Source: Sneathiella marina
Lineage (GTDB): Bacteria > Pseudomonadota > Alphaproteobacteria > Sneathiellales > Sneathiellaceae
Length of the DNA stretch: 64,000 nt
Assembly: GCF_023746535.1 (NCBI RefSeq)
Contig: NZ_CP098747.1
Location: 3,461,501-3,525,500 of the forward strand
Direction: 5' to 3'
The notes beneath the pieces are model-generated. The model saw only the letters and a program-made list of their open reading frames with translations, searched no databases and was not told where the DNA came from. A program made the position numbers and the translations under genes. This document shows, in pieces, positions 1 to 9,260 of this stretch. Position 1 is the first letter of the stretch. Each line of letters begins with the position of its first letter.

Positions 1-1360
1 CAAGGCCGCTTTCTTTCATGCCCCCAAAGGGCGCGGCAGCGGATGTCGGGTTGATGTCATTTATTCCGATGATACCAAATCTCAATCCTTCATACATCCG
101 CATGGCGCGCGAAATATCCCGTGTATAAACATATGCTGCCAGGCCATAAACTGTATCGTTTGCCATGTGCAGCACTTCTTCCTCGGATTCAAATTTCAGT
201 ATGGGTGCAACCGGACCAAACGTCTCTTCGCGATAAATCAGCATATCTGGGGTCACATTTGCAAGGACAGTCGGCGCGTAAAAATGACCCTTTTCAAGGC
301 CGTCTGATTGTAAAACGGTTCCGCCGGCGACAACTTCCGCCCCTTTCTCCAATGCGTCGGTTACTTGCCGGTCAACCTTGTCTATCGCTGCTTGATTTAC
401 CAACGGTCCTATGGCGACACCGTCCTCAAACCCACTTCCGGCTTTCATCTTAAGAACACGTTCCTTGAAGGTCGCGACGAACTGGTCATAGACAGAACTG
501 TGAACAAAAAACCGGTTGGGACTGATACAGGCTTGTCCTGTATTCAAGAACTTGACCAGTGATCCGCCTTTGGCGGCATGGGCAGGATCAACATCATCAA
601 AAACAATGAATGGCGCGTGCCCGCCAAGCTCAAGTGAAATCCGTTTCATCTGAGCCCCGGCCTCCCCGGCAAGCATTTTGCCAACATTTGTTGATCCGGT
701 GAAGGTCAATTTACGCACCGCTGGGTTGGTGGTAAATTCGGTACCAATGGGTTTAGGATCCAAAGCCGTGACAAGGTTAACGACGCCATTTGGAAGACCT
801 GCCGCTTCAAAAACCTCGAACATTGCGACGGCGCAAAGTGGCGTCGCTTCCGCCGGCTTCAACACAACAGTACATCCGGCGGCTAAGGCGGGACCCACTT
901 TACGTGTAATCATTGAAATTGGATAATTCCAGGGTGTTACTGCGGCGACAACGCCTACTGGTTGCCGAATGACCATAAACCGTTGATCTGCCCTGGCAGA
1001 TGGCAGGAGTTCCCCATTAACCCGTTTTGCTTCTTCCGCATACCAGAGGAGAAAATCAGCGCCATATTGAACTTCATTTCGCGCCGCCTTCAATGGCTTC
1101 CCCTGCTCTTCCGTCATCGTCCGGGCAAGATCTTCTTTTCGCTCAAGCATAATCTGGTACGCTTTGTAAAGAAAAGCAGAGCGTTGATATGCTGTCGTCT
1201 TAGACCAGTCGACAAAGGCTGCTTCTGCGGCAGCAATCGCCTTTTTTGCATCATCGGCGTTACCCGCAGGAACAGATTTTATCGTCTCGCCAGAAGCTGG
1301 ATTAAAAACGTCGAAAACCGCGCCATTTTCAGCGCCGCACCATTGACCGTCGATGTACAT
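1..1360 (-). CDS. NAD(P)-dependent succinate-semialdehyde dehydrogenase-like ALDH (3' end outside window)
   Basis: Aldehyde dehydrogenase that oxidises an aldehyde, most likely succinate semialdehyde, to the acid with NAD(P)+ in the cytoplasm. Translating the minus strand from the ATG at 1360 gives a protein starting MYIDGQWCGAE, with the cofactor-fold stretch TPWNYP, the Rossmann glycines FTGSTNVG, the general-base glutamate in LELGGHAPF and the catalytic cysteine in NTGQACISPNR. The segment TMTEEQGKPLKAARNEV is typical of the GabD subgroup. About 453 codons are present against a usual length near 480, so only the C-terminal tail is cut by the window edge. The family is certain; the substrate is inferred. 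No partner such as a GABA transaminase is visible here. Confidence 0.85.
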   Translation of the reverse strand, partial: MYIDGQWCGAENGAVFDVFNPASGETIKSVPAGNADDAKKAIAAAEAAFVDWSKTTAYQRSAFLYKAYQIMLERKEDLARTMTEEQGKPLKAARNEVQYGADFLLWYAEEAKRVNGELLPSARADQRFMVIRQPVGVVAAVTPWNYPISMITRKVGPALAAGCTVVLKPAEATPLCAVAMFEVFEAAGLPNGVVNLVTALDPKPIGTEFTTNPAVRKLTFTGSTNVGKMLAGEAGAQMKRISLELGGHAPFIVFDDVDPAHAAKGGSLVKFLNTGQACISPNRFFVHSSVYDQFVATFKERVLKMKAGSGFEDGVAIGPLVNQAAIDKVDRQVTDALEKGAEVVAGGTVLQSDGLEKGHFYAPTVLANVTPDMLIYREETFGPVAPILKFESEEEVLHMANDTVYGLAAYVYTRDISRAMRMYEGLRFGIIGINDINPTSAAAPFGGMKESGL

Positions 1361-1491
1361 TTAAGACCCTTCTCTCATGTGGTTGTCTGTCGACAGAACC
1401 TTTGTCAGCAGCACATTTATATTCTTTTTTTGAAAATGAGTTATGCCCGTATTTTTATCCTTAGGCAATATTAACAATGCAATCTTAGGAC

Positions 1492-2418
1492 TTAAGTATC
1501 GGGGAGTTGCGGCCGCTTTGATTTTCCCAGGCCCGCTTCACGGCGTACGATGTACAAGCTCGACGCAACAATGATGCAGGCGCCCAGCACCATCCAGATA
1601 TCGGGTATTTCCGCGAAAATCAAAAACCCGAGGATTCCTGAAAAAATCAACCGCATATAGTCGAAAGGCGCAACCGCCGTCGCCTCACCCACCGAGAAAG
1701 CCCGAATAGCACAGAAATTTGCGCCTGATCCGAAACAAGCCAAAACCGACAATACAGCAATGTCTTCCCAGGTAGGCGGTACCCAAACGGCCAGAGCAGG
1801 AAAGAACGAGAAAAGTGACGCCATTACGCCAAAATAAAACATCATGGTCGCTGGGCGTTCTGTGGCGCTCAATTTCTTGAGGAACACGGAAACCAAGGCG
1901 ACCATCAGCGCCCCGAACAACGCAACGAAAGCCGCAAACTCAATCTCAGCATGGGATTGAACCATGACGAGGACCCCGAGAAATCCAACGGCCGTCGCTG
2001 ACCACCGGCGCCATCTCACTTTTTCGCCCAATAGGAAAACCGCAAGGACAATCAGGAATAAGGGGCGGGTAAAGGTTAGGGCAACCGCATCTGCCAACGG
2101 TAAATGTGTAATCGCGTAAAAAATACACAACATACCCGTAACCCCAACCAGTGCTCGCAAGATATGAAGTTTCAACACTTTGGTTTTAAGCGGGGCGATA
2201 CCATGCCTGAAGGCAAACGGGAGAATAACCAGTAACCCGAATAGAGCCCGCAGAAATCCGATCTGGAAACTATCCATGCCTTCGCCGAGAAATTTTATCC
2301 CAATCCCCATAACCGAAAAACACAGTCCCCCCAGCAGCATCCAAAGGGCCCCCTGGCCATTGGCGGGAATATTCTTCCAAACACGGAGCCAACGGTGCCC
2401 CGAGGCAGGCATATTCAT
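1492..2418 (-). CDS. EamA/DMT-family transporter
   Basis: Inner-membrane drug/metabolite-type permease of 308 residues made of two EamA halves, about ten membrane helices in all. The helices are visible as hydrophobic runs, with the repeat hallmark around LPLADAVALTFTRPLF in the first half and FDYMRLIFSGILGFLIF in the second. Its ATG overlaps the stop of the upstream DMT gene by four bases (ATGA, 2415-2418), so the two are probably translationally coupled and made in similar amounts. The partner shares the same motifs, so the pair may be a local duplication or a two-gene exporter. The transported compound cannot be told from the sequence; EamA members often export amino acids or metabolites. 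Confidence 0.85.
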   Translation of the reverse strand: MNMPASGHRWLRVWKNIPANGQGALWMLLGGLCFSVMGIGIKFLGEGMDSFQIGFLRALFGLLVILPFAFRHGIAPLKTKVLKLHILRALVGVTGMLCIFYAITHLPLADAVALTFTRPLFLIVLAVFLLGEKVRWRRWSATAVGFLGVLVMVQSHAEIEFAAFVALFGALMVALVSVFLKKLSATERPATMMFYFGVMASLFSFFPALAVWVPPTWEDIAVLSVLACFGSGANFCAIRAFSVGEATAVAPFDYMRLIFSGILGFLIFAEIPDIWMVLGACIIVASSLYIVRREAGLGKSKRPQLPDT

Positions 2419-3410
2419 CGGCCAGATCCCGATGTTGTATCAGCGAGAGATTGTGCCAATGCCTCTTTTTCCCGTGCCGCTGCCGCGCTCACACGCGATT
2501 CCCGGATTGCAATATAGATGGAGGAGCTAAAAATTACCGCAGCACCGATATAGGTATAGATATCTGGCTCCTGCATAAAAAACAGGAAGCCGACAATCGC
2601 AGAAAAAATGAGACGGAAGAAATCGAAAGGCATTACAATCGACGCGTCGACTAGTGAAAATGCTTTTGTAAAACAAAGATGACCAATAGTGCCCAGGAAT
2701 CCGATTCCGAGAATTATCAGGACTTGATCCAAAGTTGGCATTTGCCAGACAAACAAGGCTGGAATACAAGACATGGGCAAGATGATAATCTGCGTCCAGG
2801 CGACAATCGCTGTGGTGCTTTCAGTTTTTGATAGAAGCTTCACGCAAGTGGCAGCGCAGGCCATGGTCATCGCGGAAAAAATTGCAGCATACGCGCCCAG
2901 GCTCATTTCTTCGAGGCCCGGCCGCAATATGATCATCGCACCTAAAAACCCAACAACCATAGCCATACCGCGCCGGATCCCGACGATTTCGCGCAAGACA
3001 AAAATTGCCAGTATTGTTCCAAAAATTGGCGAGGTAAAATTTAGGGCGACGGCATCGGCTAATGGCAGAACACTCACCGCATAGAACCACGTAAACATGG
3101 AGAGGAAACCGACGATACTCCTGAATCCATAAAGCCACGGCCGGTTGGTCTTTAAACTACTAAACCCATTTTTCATAAACCAGGGCAAAATGAAGATAAG
3201 ACCAGCAACATTTCGCAAAAAAACAATTTCGAAAACCGGAAGACCGCTATCGGCTACGGATCGGATTAGTCCGCCCATAATGGACAGGACGAAGCATGAT
3301 AAAATCATAAGACATGCGGCCTGAAGGACTAGAGGAGCAGCCAAAAATGGTTTGAAAAGTAAGCGAACAGACGACATGAGCTTCAGAATAGAATGCCCAT
3401 TTTTGAACAT
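2415..3410 (-). CDS. EamA/DMT-family transporter
   Basis: Second DMT permease, 331 residues, with the same architecture as its downstream neighbour: about ten helices in two EamA repeats, LPLADAVALNFTSPIF in the first and PFDFFRLIFSAIVGFLFF in the second. The C-terminal tail is rich in Ala, Glu and Ser and looks cytoplasmic. The first ATG (3410) has no clear ribosome-binding site. An internal Met at residue 12, just before SSVRLLFKPF, is an alternative start. The stop overlaps the next gene's start. Substrate unknown. Confidence 0.82.
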   Translation of the reverse strand: MFKNGHSILKLMSSVRLLFKPFLAAPLVLQAACLMILSCFVLSIMGGLIRSVADSGLPVFEIVFLRNVAGLIFILPWFMKNGFSSLKTNRPWLYGFRSIVGFLSMFTWFYAVSVLPLADAVALNFTSPIFGTILAIFVLREIVGIRRGMAMVVGFLGAMIILRPGLEEMSLGAYAAIFSAMTMACAATCVKLLSKTESTTAIVAWTQIIILPMSCIPALFVWQMPTLDQVLIILGIGFLGTIGHLCFTKAFSLVDASIVMPFDFFRLIFSAIVGFLFFMQEPDIYTYIGAAVIFSSSIYIAIRESRVSAAAAREKEALAQSLADTTSGSGR

Positions 3411-3467
3411 AAAGTACTATTTTTGCAATACAGCCCTGCGTGCCGGCCTGCCAGAACAAAGAGGGCG

Positions 3468-4712
3468 CTAGGAGGACCGTAACCAGAGCAGATTTAACCC
3501 GTTCAACAGGGTGTAGGTAGCGGCATACCGGTTTCGGAAATTCTGCCAGTTCAATGAAAAGTGGCTTTGTATTTCACTAAGGCTACGCTGCCCGTCAATC
3601 ACCGCAACGAATTCAGCAGCTCCTTCTGGCACATTGAACGAATGTGACTCTCCGTCAAAACCAACATTGAGTTTGGATTGTGCCGACAATGCCTTAACAA
3701 GCAGGTCAGGATTCTTGTCTTTTAAAATCGGTATCATTTCCGGATTAAATTTTGCAACGGTCTTAGCCGTATTGGACGATTTCTTTGCGTAAAAAGTATG
3801 TGTTTTAAGGGACCCGCATATATTTTCAGCCAAAGCCGCCTTGTCACCTTCGTCCATCCCCTTAACAGGTTTCAGCAACAAATCATTTTTCAAATAGGTT
3901 TCCGGGCGGTAGCGAATAGGCTCGATAAACCCAACGAGTTCTATTTGACAGTCAAGCAACATCGACAATAGCTCCGGTACAAGATAGCTGCGATCTCGCG
4001 GATGAAGCAATAAATCAAACAAGGCTGCGTCCTCACCAAGTTTATGGTCGCTCAAATATTTGTTTTTGTTAAGCCAGTTTGATTCCGGCAAAGAGTTTAT
4101 CAGTTCCTTGGCCATTTTTACCTGCTCAGATTGTGTTTTCTCGCCAATCATCAATTTCAGGGCATTTTGAACCGGGTATACGCCTGTTCGGCCTAATGTC
4201 GCGTAAACCATAAGGCCTAGCCCACCATTTTCGGCCAAACAGGAGTCCAGAGCTTGCAAGCCGCGCTCAGGCTCCTCGAGATGATGAAGCACGCCACAAC
4301 AATCAATATAGTCAAAGGGGGCATACCCCATATCCGGCAGGTCCAGCAGCGAACCGGTATGAAACTCCATATTGGTCAGGCCACGAGCCTTCGCTCTGCC
4401 TTCTGCAATCGTCCGGCTTGCCGATGACAGATCCAGATATGTCACCGTTCCTTGATCACTGCGATCACTTAGATGTTGTGCCAGCATGATGGCGGCATCA
4501 CCGGTTCCGCCGCCCGCAACTAACGCCCGAAAAGGTTTTGAAAAATCCCGGTTTCCGGAAAATAGATAATGGTTTAATTCATCAAGATGGCTGGGGCTTC
4601 CTTCAATGAGCCGAGAATGCTCATCTGCTGGATCACGTGGCGGGTAGGGGTATTCTTCATATTGGCGCCTTACTGCCTTGTCGCGCCGTCCCCTACCCTT
4701 AGCCATCGACAT
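3468..4712 (-). CDS. Class I SAM-dependent methyltransferase with C-terminal extension
   Basis: A 414-residue cytoplasmic protein. After a basic N-terminus and a QYEEYPYPPRDP motif comes a Rossmann methyltransferase domain. Motif I is VAGGGTGDAA and the acidic loop is YLDLSSAS. The post-motif IV stretch is FDYIDCCGVLHHLEEPERGL. The YPYPPR preface followed by such a domain recurs in a family of uncharacterised proteins. The last ~60 residues (FNVPEGAAEFVAVIDGQRSL onward) resemble a small winged or PqqD-like fold and may bind a peptide or protein; this is inference. The start overlaps the stop of the quinone oxidoreductase gene by one base (TGATG), so the two are co-expressed. Substrate unknown. 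Confidence 0.75.
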   Translation of the reverse strand: MSMAKGRGRRDKAVRRQYEEYPYPPRDPADEHSRLIEGSPSHLDELNHYLFSGNRDFSKPFRALVAGGGTGDAAIMLAQHLSDRSDQGTVTYLDLSSASRTIAEGRAKARGLTNMEFHTGSLLDLPDMGYAPFDYIDCCGVLHHLEEPERGLQALDSCLAENGGLGLMVYATLGRTGVYPVQNALKLMIGEKTQSEQVKMAKELINSLPESNWLNKNKYLSDHKLGEDAALFDLLLHPRDRSYLVPELLSMLLDCQIELVGFIEPIRYRPETYLKNDLLLKPVKGMDEGDKAALAENICGSLKTHTFYAKKSSNTAKTVAKFNPEMIPILKDKNPDLLVKALSAQSKLNVGFDGESHSFNVPEGAAEFVAVIDGQRSLSEIQSHFSLNWQNFRNRYAATYTLLNGLNLLWLRSS

Positions 4713-5692
4713 CAGTCCTTTACGGTGATGATAACCTTACCGGTGGATTTGCGTGATAGAAGCGCATGCATGGCCGCTGCCCCCTCTTCCAGTGGAAAAT
4801 GCATGGAAACATGAGGGTTGATCTTGCCGGTTTCAACCATATCAAGCATGGCTTGAAAATTGGCCCGATTCTGATCCGGATAACGACGCGCGAACTCTCC
4901 CCAGAAAACACCAACAACCGAGCATCCTTTGAGAAGCGCCAGGTTCGTTTTCAATTCTGCAATTCGACCTGAAGCAAAGCCTATCACCAGCAGCCGGCCA
5001 TTCCAGTTAATACAGCGCATTGACTGATCAAACGCATCCCCGCCTACCGGGTCATAAATGACATCGGCGCCTTTACCACCTGTCAGCTCTTTGACACGAT
5101 CACGAATGCTTTCAGTGGAATAATTAATAACGTGATCCGCACCATATTCCTTAACAATATCCATCTTCTCATCGGAGCCAACGGTCCCGATAACAGTAGC
5201 CCCCAAAGCCTTTCCAAGCTCTACCGCATTCAATCCAACTCCGCCTGCAGCTCCATGAACCAACAAGACTTCACCAGGTTGCAGGCTTCCCCGGTCTACC
5301 AGCGCATGATAGGTCGTCCCATATGTTACCGGGAAACCGGCCGCTTTATCAAACGGCATATTATCTGGGATCTTGTATGTGCCATCTTCCGGCGCCAAAA
5401 CATATTCAGCAAATCCACCCACACCGTGGTTCGCCATCACACGGTCACCAACAGCAACATTGGTCACACCCTCACCGATTTCAGCGACGATACCTGCACA
5501 TTCCATTCCGGGTGAAAACGGAAATGGTGGTTTGAATTGATACTTGCCAGCGATCATTAATGTGTCCGGAAAATTAAGCCCGACAGAATGCACCTCAATA
5601 ACGACCATACCCGGTGCGACAACAGGCTTTTCAACCTCGTCCATGACCAAGATATCTGGAGTGCCAAATTCCTTACAAACAAGCGCTTTCAT
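4712..5692 (-). CDS. NADPH:quinone oxidoreductase (zinc-independent MDR family)
   Basis: Medium-chain reductase/dehydrogenase of the quinone oxidoreductase type, 326 residues from the chosen ATG. The catalytic GroES-like half (MKALVCKEFGTPD, GLNFPDTLMIAGKYQ, FSPGMECAGIV) is followed by a Rossmann half with VHGAAGGVGLNAVELGKALGA, the NADPH-binding fingerprint. Zinc ligands of alcohol dehydrogenases are absent, as expected for this branch. A longer reading frame extends 14 codons upstream, but MKALV is the family-standard N-terminus. A weak GTGGAA lies upstream of it. The gene is translationally linked to the methyltransferase downstream. Likely reduces quinones or enones; the exact acceptor is unknown. 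Confidence 0.85.
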   Translation of the reverse strand: MKALVCKEFGTPDILVMDEVEKPVVAPGMVVIEVHSVGLNFPDTLMIAGKYQFKPPFPFSPGMECAGIVAEIGEGVTNVAVGDRVMANHGVGGFAEYVLAPEDGTYKIPDNMPFDKAAGFPVTYGTTYHALVDRGSLQPGEVLLVHGAAGGVGLNAVELGKALGATVIGTVGSDEKMDIVKEYGADHVINYSTESIRDRVKELTGGKGADVIYDPVGGDAFDQSMRCINWNGRLLVIGFASGRIAELKTNLALLKGCSVVGVFWGEFARRYPDQNRANFQAMLDMVETGKINPHVSMHFPLEEGAAAMHALLSRKSTGKVIITVKD

Positions 5693-5780
5693 ATTTTGTT
5701 CCACTTTTAATTCTTTTTCTTTATTGCAATGCACAAACTTAACCCTGAATAAAACCCAAGGTCAATTGTCGACAGGACGA

Positions 5781-6806
5781 TTAATCAAAAACAGCCTCTA
5801 ACCGGCCCACAACAATATCATTACGGTTGCGCAGTATTGGATGAAAATACGGATCTGCCGATTTATGGATATCTTCAGTCACAACCCCAAGATCTTCCAA
5901 CAATGCGCCTAGAGCAACTTCTGCGGCCCGGTCGGCACCATCCAAAGCCTTCAAGGCAATTCCCAGCCCTAACTCTGGTAGCGCGGCGAGATACACGGCT
6001 TCTGCACCGACTTTTGCAATCACTTTCCCATGAGCTGCGCCATCCAATGCGGTGCAAAGCCGGTCCGTTCCGGCAATCATATGAGGAAATTTGGCAACTG
6101 CGGTTTGAATGCGGTGACACGCGGAAGCCCGGCCCGCCTCTAACTTCGATGGATCTGCAAATCGGGCCATTGCCAATGCTGCCTTGTCCAGCGGTATTGC
6201 AATAGTCGGAATTGAGCAGCCGTCTGTCCCAATTGGTGCACGACTTAAGTCGAGATCCGTAAAATCCTCAAGAACTTTAACAATGCGCTGCTGAACCGGA
6301 TGATCAAGATGTATGTACCCTTGAGTATTTTCTTTCATATATACGGCAGTGCTCAGGAACCCACTATGTTTACCAGAGCAATTATTATGCGCTGCCGATG
6401 GGGCTAATCCAGCGCCTGCAAGCTCCAATGCCGCGGCCTCATATTTTGGCCAATGCGTTCCGCATTCGAGATCGTTAATGCCTAGGCCGATACGTTTCAA
6501 CCATTCCGACACAGCATCAACATGGGCGACTTCACCATTATGCGATGCACAAGCCAGTGAAAGTTCCTGTTCAGTGACATCCAGCGCATCAGCTGCACCC
6601 GTTTCAACTAACGGAATCGCTTGTAATGGTTTAATCGCTGAACGCAAATAAACAGCGTTCCTGACGTCTCCCCAACTCCGGACAAGCTTGCCTTTCGCAT
6701 CTGAAATAACGGCGATAACCTGATGGCGGCTTTCTATAATGGGACCACGGGATACGGTGACAGTAAAAGGATTACTTGCGAAATCCGAAGAGGAATGATT
6801 TATCAT
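5781..6806 (-). CDS. Asparaginase of the Rhizobium etli (ReAV, PF06089) type
   Basis: A 341-residue hydrolase of L-asparagine to aspartate and ammonia, structurally unrelated to the E. coli AnsA/AnsB enzymes. Residues known to be important in the R. etli enzyme are recognisable in order: the Ser-x-x-Lys pair in RSAIKPLQA, a serine in CASHNGE, the Cys plus Ser-Gly-Lys in NNCSGKHSGF, and the second cysteine in GTDGCSIP, where the two cysteines help bind zinc in that family. No signal peptide, so cytoplasmic. It stands alone, divergent from the TrmH-like gene with 74 bases between. Family assignment is strong; kinetics and substrate preference cannot be read. Confidence 0.85.
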   Translation of the reverse strand: MINHSSSDFASNPFTVTVSRGPIIESRHQVIAVISDAKGKLVRSWGDVRNAVYLRSAIKPLQAIPLVETGAADALDVTEQELSLACASHNGEVAHVDAVSEWLKRIGLGINDLECGTHWPKYEAAALELAGAGLAPSAAHNNCSGKHSGFLSTAVYMKENTQGYIHLDHPVQQRIVKVLEDFTDLDLSRAPIGTDGCSIPTIAIPLDKAALAMARFADPSKLEAGRASACHRIQTAVAKFPHMIAGTDRLCTALDGAAHGKVIAKVGAEAVYLAALPELGLGIALKALDGADRAAEVALGALLEDLGVVTEDIHKSADPYFHPILRNRNDIVVGRLEAVFD

Positions 6807-6880
6807 GTATGGGCCTGGATTTTTGGATATAATCGTGATCGGCTTTTAACAGGATTCGTAACCGCGGAATAGCAAAAAAA

Positions 6881-7420
6881 ATGACAGTATCTCGGGGATA
6901 TTTCGGCGTTGGTGTTGAAGGCATCAGCAAACCGATGAATGCAGGCAACCTATTTCGGACGGCAAACGCTTTCGGTGCAAGCTTCGTCTTTACAATAGGG
7001 GCGGAGTATTCCGTAAAAAAAGCACGTTCGGATACCAGCGTCGCGCCAAATAATATCCCCTGGTATGATTTTGAAGATCTAGACCATATGAAACTGCCCA
7101 AAGGCTGTAAAATTGTCGGTGTAGAGCTTCTTGACGAAGCCATAGAATTGCCAAGTTTTTTTCATCCTATCAGTGCAGTATATATCCTGGGCCGGGAGCG
7201 GGGGTCACTTTCACCGGAGCTGCAGGAAAAATGTGACTATTTTATCAAGATTCCGACAAAGTTCTGTTTGAATGTTGCAACAGCGGGCGCGATCGTTATG
7301 TATGATCGAATTGTAACACATGGAAGATACGCCAAACGCCCAACCGGCGAGCTTGGCAAGCCGGTTCCGCTGGAGGATCATGTTCAAGGGGCGCCTATCA
7401 AGCGCCGGACAGACGATTAG
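6881..7420 (+). CDS. TrmH/SpoU-family RNA 2'-O-methyltransferase
   Basis: A 179-residue SPOUT-class RNA methyltransferase. Motif 1 carries the catalytic asparagine/arginine pair (NAGNLFRTANAFGA), motif 2 is YILGRERGSLSPEL, and motif 3 is IPTKFCLNVATAGAIVMYDR, which forms the trefoil-knot SAM pocket. It lacks the long N- and C-terminal extensions of TrmH and RlmB, so it is a minimal SpoU domain acting on an unidentified tRNA or rRNA position. The C-terminus is basic (KRRTDD). It is first in a run of three plus-strand genes ending in rlmN, another RNA methylase. The ATG follows GGAATAGC and an A-tract, a modest ribosome-binding site. Confidence 0.85.
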   Translation: MTVSRGYFGVGVEGISKPMNAGNLFRTANAFGASFVFTIGAEYSVKKARSDTSVAPNNIPWYDFEDLDHMKLPKGCKIVGVELLDEAIELPSFFHPISAVYILGRERGSLSPELQEKCDYFIKIPTKFCLNVATAGAIVMYDRIVTHGRYAKRPTGELGKPVPLEDHVQGAPIKRRTDD

Positions 7421-7529
7421 AAGAGCCTATTAAATCTATTGAGTGGGATTAATTTGAATGAATTATGGTGACCGAAAATTGATCAACGAACAGCTGGCAA
7501 ATTTAAATTCGAGCCGTTATTCTGGCCTT

Positions 7530-8048
7530 ATGAATAAATTTATTTTGATATTTTCAGCCTTGCTCGTTTACATCTTCGTATCTTCCGGCGGTGCGGTTGC
7601 TCAGCAAAAAAGTCCCAAGCCACTGGGAACCTTTAAGGACTGGCAAGCTTACAGCTGGGTCGAAAATGGTAAAAAGTTATGTTACATGCTTTCCCGCCCG
7701 AATAAGTCAACGCCTAAAGGTGTAAATAGAGATGACATTTACCTGATGGTGACGTATCGCCCATCCTCTTCTTCAAAAGAGGAAGTGAGCCATATTACAG
7801 GATATCCCTATTTGGAAAAATCCACCGTTGATGTGTTGATCGGGAATCGGAAATTTATACTAGCAACCAATAACGATGTTGCCTGGGTTCCGGAAGGCGA
7901 AAGTGACGCCAAATTGATAAGCGCCATGCGAAGTGGATCAAAACTTGTTGTCAAAGGCAAGTCCACTCGCGGAACGCTAACGACTGACAGCTATTCTTTG
8001 CAGGGTTTTACAGCCGCACACAAGCAGATTAGAAAAAGCTGTACTTAG
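7530..8048 (+). CDS. Invasion-associated locus B (IalB)-like secreted protein
   Basis: A 172-residue protein from the chosen ATG. A clear Sec signal peptide (MNKFILIFSALLVYIFVSSG ending at AVAQ) precedes the mature domain. The mature part begins with GTFKDWQAYSW and carries CYMLSRPNK and IRKSC, cysteines that could form a disulphide. This matches the IalB/PF06776 pattern of alphaproteobacterial periplasmic proteins. An upstream in-frame ATG at 7458 would add 24 residues before the hydrophobic core and make an unusually long leader, so 7530 is preferred, although no strong ribosome-binding site precedes it. The name comes from Bartonella. Here a general envelope role is more likely than invasion. 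Confidence 0.72.
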   Translation: MNKFILIFSALLVYIFVSSGGAVAQQKSPKPLGTFKDWQAYSWVENGKKLCYMLSRPNKSTPKGVNRDDIYLMVTYRPSSSSKEEVSHITGYPYLEKSTVDVLIGNRKFILATNNDVAWVPEGESDAKLISAMRSGSKLVVKGKSTRGTLTTDSYSLQGFTAAHKQIRKSCT

Positions 8049-8079
8049 AGGCGCTGACGAGAGTATAAGCCTCTTTTTT
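8047..8079 (+). terminator. Intrinsic terminator after the IalB-like gene
   Basis: AGAGGC (8047-8052) can pair with GCCTCT (8069-8074) across a 16-base loop, and is followed by a T-run (8074-8079). The left arm overlaps the stop codon of the IalB-like gene. It would separate that gene from rlmN, which starts at 8100. Confidence 0.6.
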
Positions 8080-8099
8080 AGATTAAGAATGATTGCACT

Positions 8100-9260
8100 A
8101 TGAATCCCTTGATTCCAGATGTAGAGGCTGTGGATCGCCAACCTGAATTGCTGGCCATCAGAAAAAGCCTCATTGGACTGACGCGCGAAGAAATCGCTGC
8201 CGCACTTGTTGATGCCGGTGAAGATGCGAAACCTGCCAAAATGCGGGCCCGTCAACTTTTTCATTGGCTATATTATCGAGGTGCCAGCAATTTCGATGAC
8301 ATGACGTCCATTTCGAAGGAAATGCGCAGTCGGTTGCCGGATCAATTTACGGCAGATCGCCCGGATATTACCAGTTTACAGGAATCGACCGACGGCACTC
8401 GTAAATGGCTGGTTAAATTTCCTGATGGACAAGAAGTAGAATCTGTTCACATCCCTGAAGAGGATCGCGGTGCCCTCTGTGTTTCAAGTCAGGTCGGGTG
8501 CACGCTTACCTGTAGTTTTTGCCATACGGGAACCATGAAACTCGTGCGCAACCTCACTGCTGGCGAAATCATTGCGCAAATGCTCGTTGCCCGCGACACT
8601 ATTGGTGAATGGCCAAGTCCAAAGGGCGAACGGATGATTTCCAATATTGTCATGATGGGAATGGGAGAACCATTGCTGAACTATGACAATGTGGCAAAAG
8701 CTCTGAAGATTATTATGGATGGTGAAGGTATTTCACTTTCAAAAAGACGTATTACGCTTTCGACTTCCGGCGTTGTCCCTAAGATCCATCAATGTGGAGA
8801 GGAACTTGGTGTTAATCTCGCCATTTCCCTGCATGCAGTAACCAATGATATCCGGGACAAGCTGGTGCCAATCAACAAGCGCTACCCAATTAAGGAGTTG
8901 CTGCAAGCTTGCCGGGATTATCCTGCAAGCAACAATGCCCGGCGCATAACGTTTGAATATGTCATGCTGAAAGGCATTAATGACAGCCCAGCAGATGCCC
9001 GTGAACTTGTGCGTCTGCTCAAAGATATTCCGGCAAAAGTCAATTTGATACCTTTCAACCCTTGGCCCGGCACACAATATGAATGTTCCAGCAATAACGC
9101 GATCCATCGATTTGCCAAGATCGTCAACGATGCTGGTTATTCATCGCCGGTTCGGGTACCGCGGGGACGCGATATCATGGCGGCTTGCGGCCAGCTGAAA
9201 TCGGAAAGCACCAAAATGCGGGCGTCAACGCGACGTTCAACAGAACCGGCTGCCTTATAA
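8100..9260 (+). CDS. rlmN: Dual-specificity RNA methyltransferase RlmN
   Basis: Radical-SAM enzyme that methylates C2 of A2503 in 23S rRNA and A37 in some tRNAs. In the 386-residue protein the iron-sulphur ligands C-x3-C-x2-C are C134, C138 and C141 within [12 protein letters not shown]. Other family blocks are [35 protein letters not shown] and the C-terminal DIMAACGQL, which holds the second catalytic cysteine. The N-terminal substrate-binding region ([15 protein letters not shown]) is complete. The gene follows a terminator-like hairpin and its last six bases overlap the convergent GNAT gene. Length is typical. Confidence 0.97.
   Translation: MNPLIPDVEAVDRQPELLAIRKSLIGLTREEIAAALVDAGEDAKPAKMRARQLFHWLYYRGASNFDDMTSISKEMRSRLPDQFTADRPDITSLQESTDGTRKWLVKFPDGQEVESVHIPEEDRGALCVSSQVGCTLTCSFCHTGTMKLVRNLTAGEIIAQMLVARDTIGEWPSPKGERMISNIVMMGMGEPLLNYDNVAKALKIIMDGEGISLSKRRITLSTSGVVPKIHQCGEELGVNLAISLHAVTNDIRDKLVPINKRYPIKELLQACRDYPASNNARRITFEYVMLKGINDSPADARELVRLLKDIPAKVNLIPFNPWPGTQYECSSNNAIHRFAKIVNDAGYSSPVRVPRGRDIMAACGQLKSESTKMRASTRRSTEPAAL

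Noticed and set aside
962-1474. 170-codon plus-strand open frame antisense to the semialdehyde dehydrogenase
   Set aside because: The minus strand carries all ALDH motifs through this stretch, and no recognisable domain is seen on the plus strand.
1492-3410. Tandem DMT genes as a two-component (EmrE-like paired) exporter
   Set aside because: Each protein already has two EamA halves and ten helices, so a functional heterodimer is not required. Duplication is the simpler reading.
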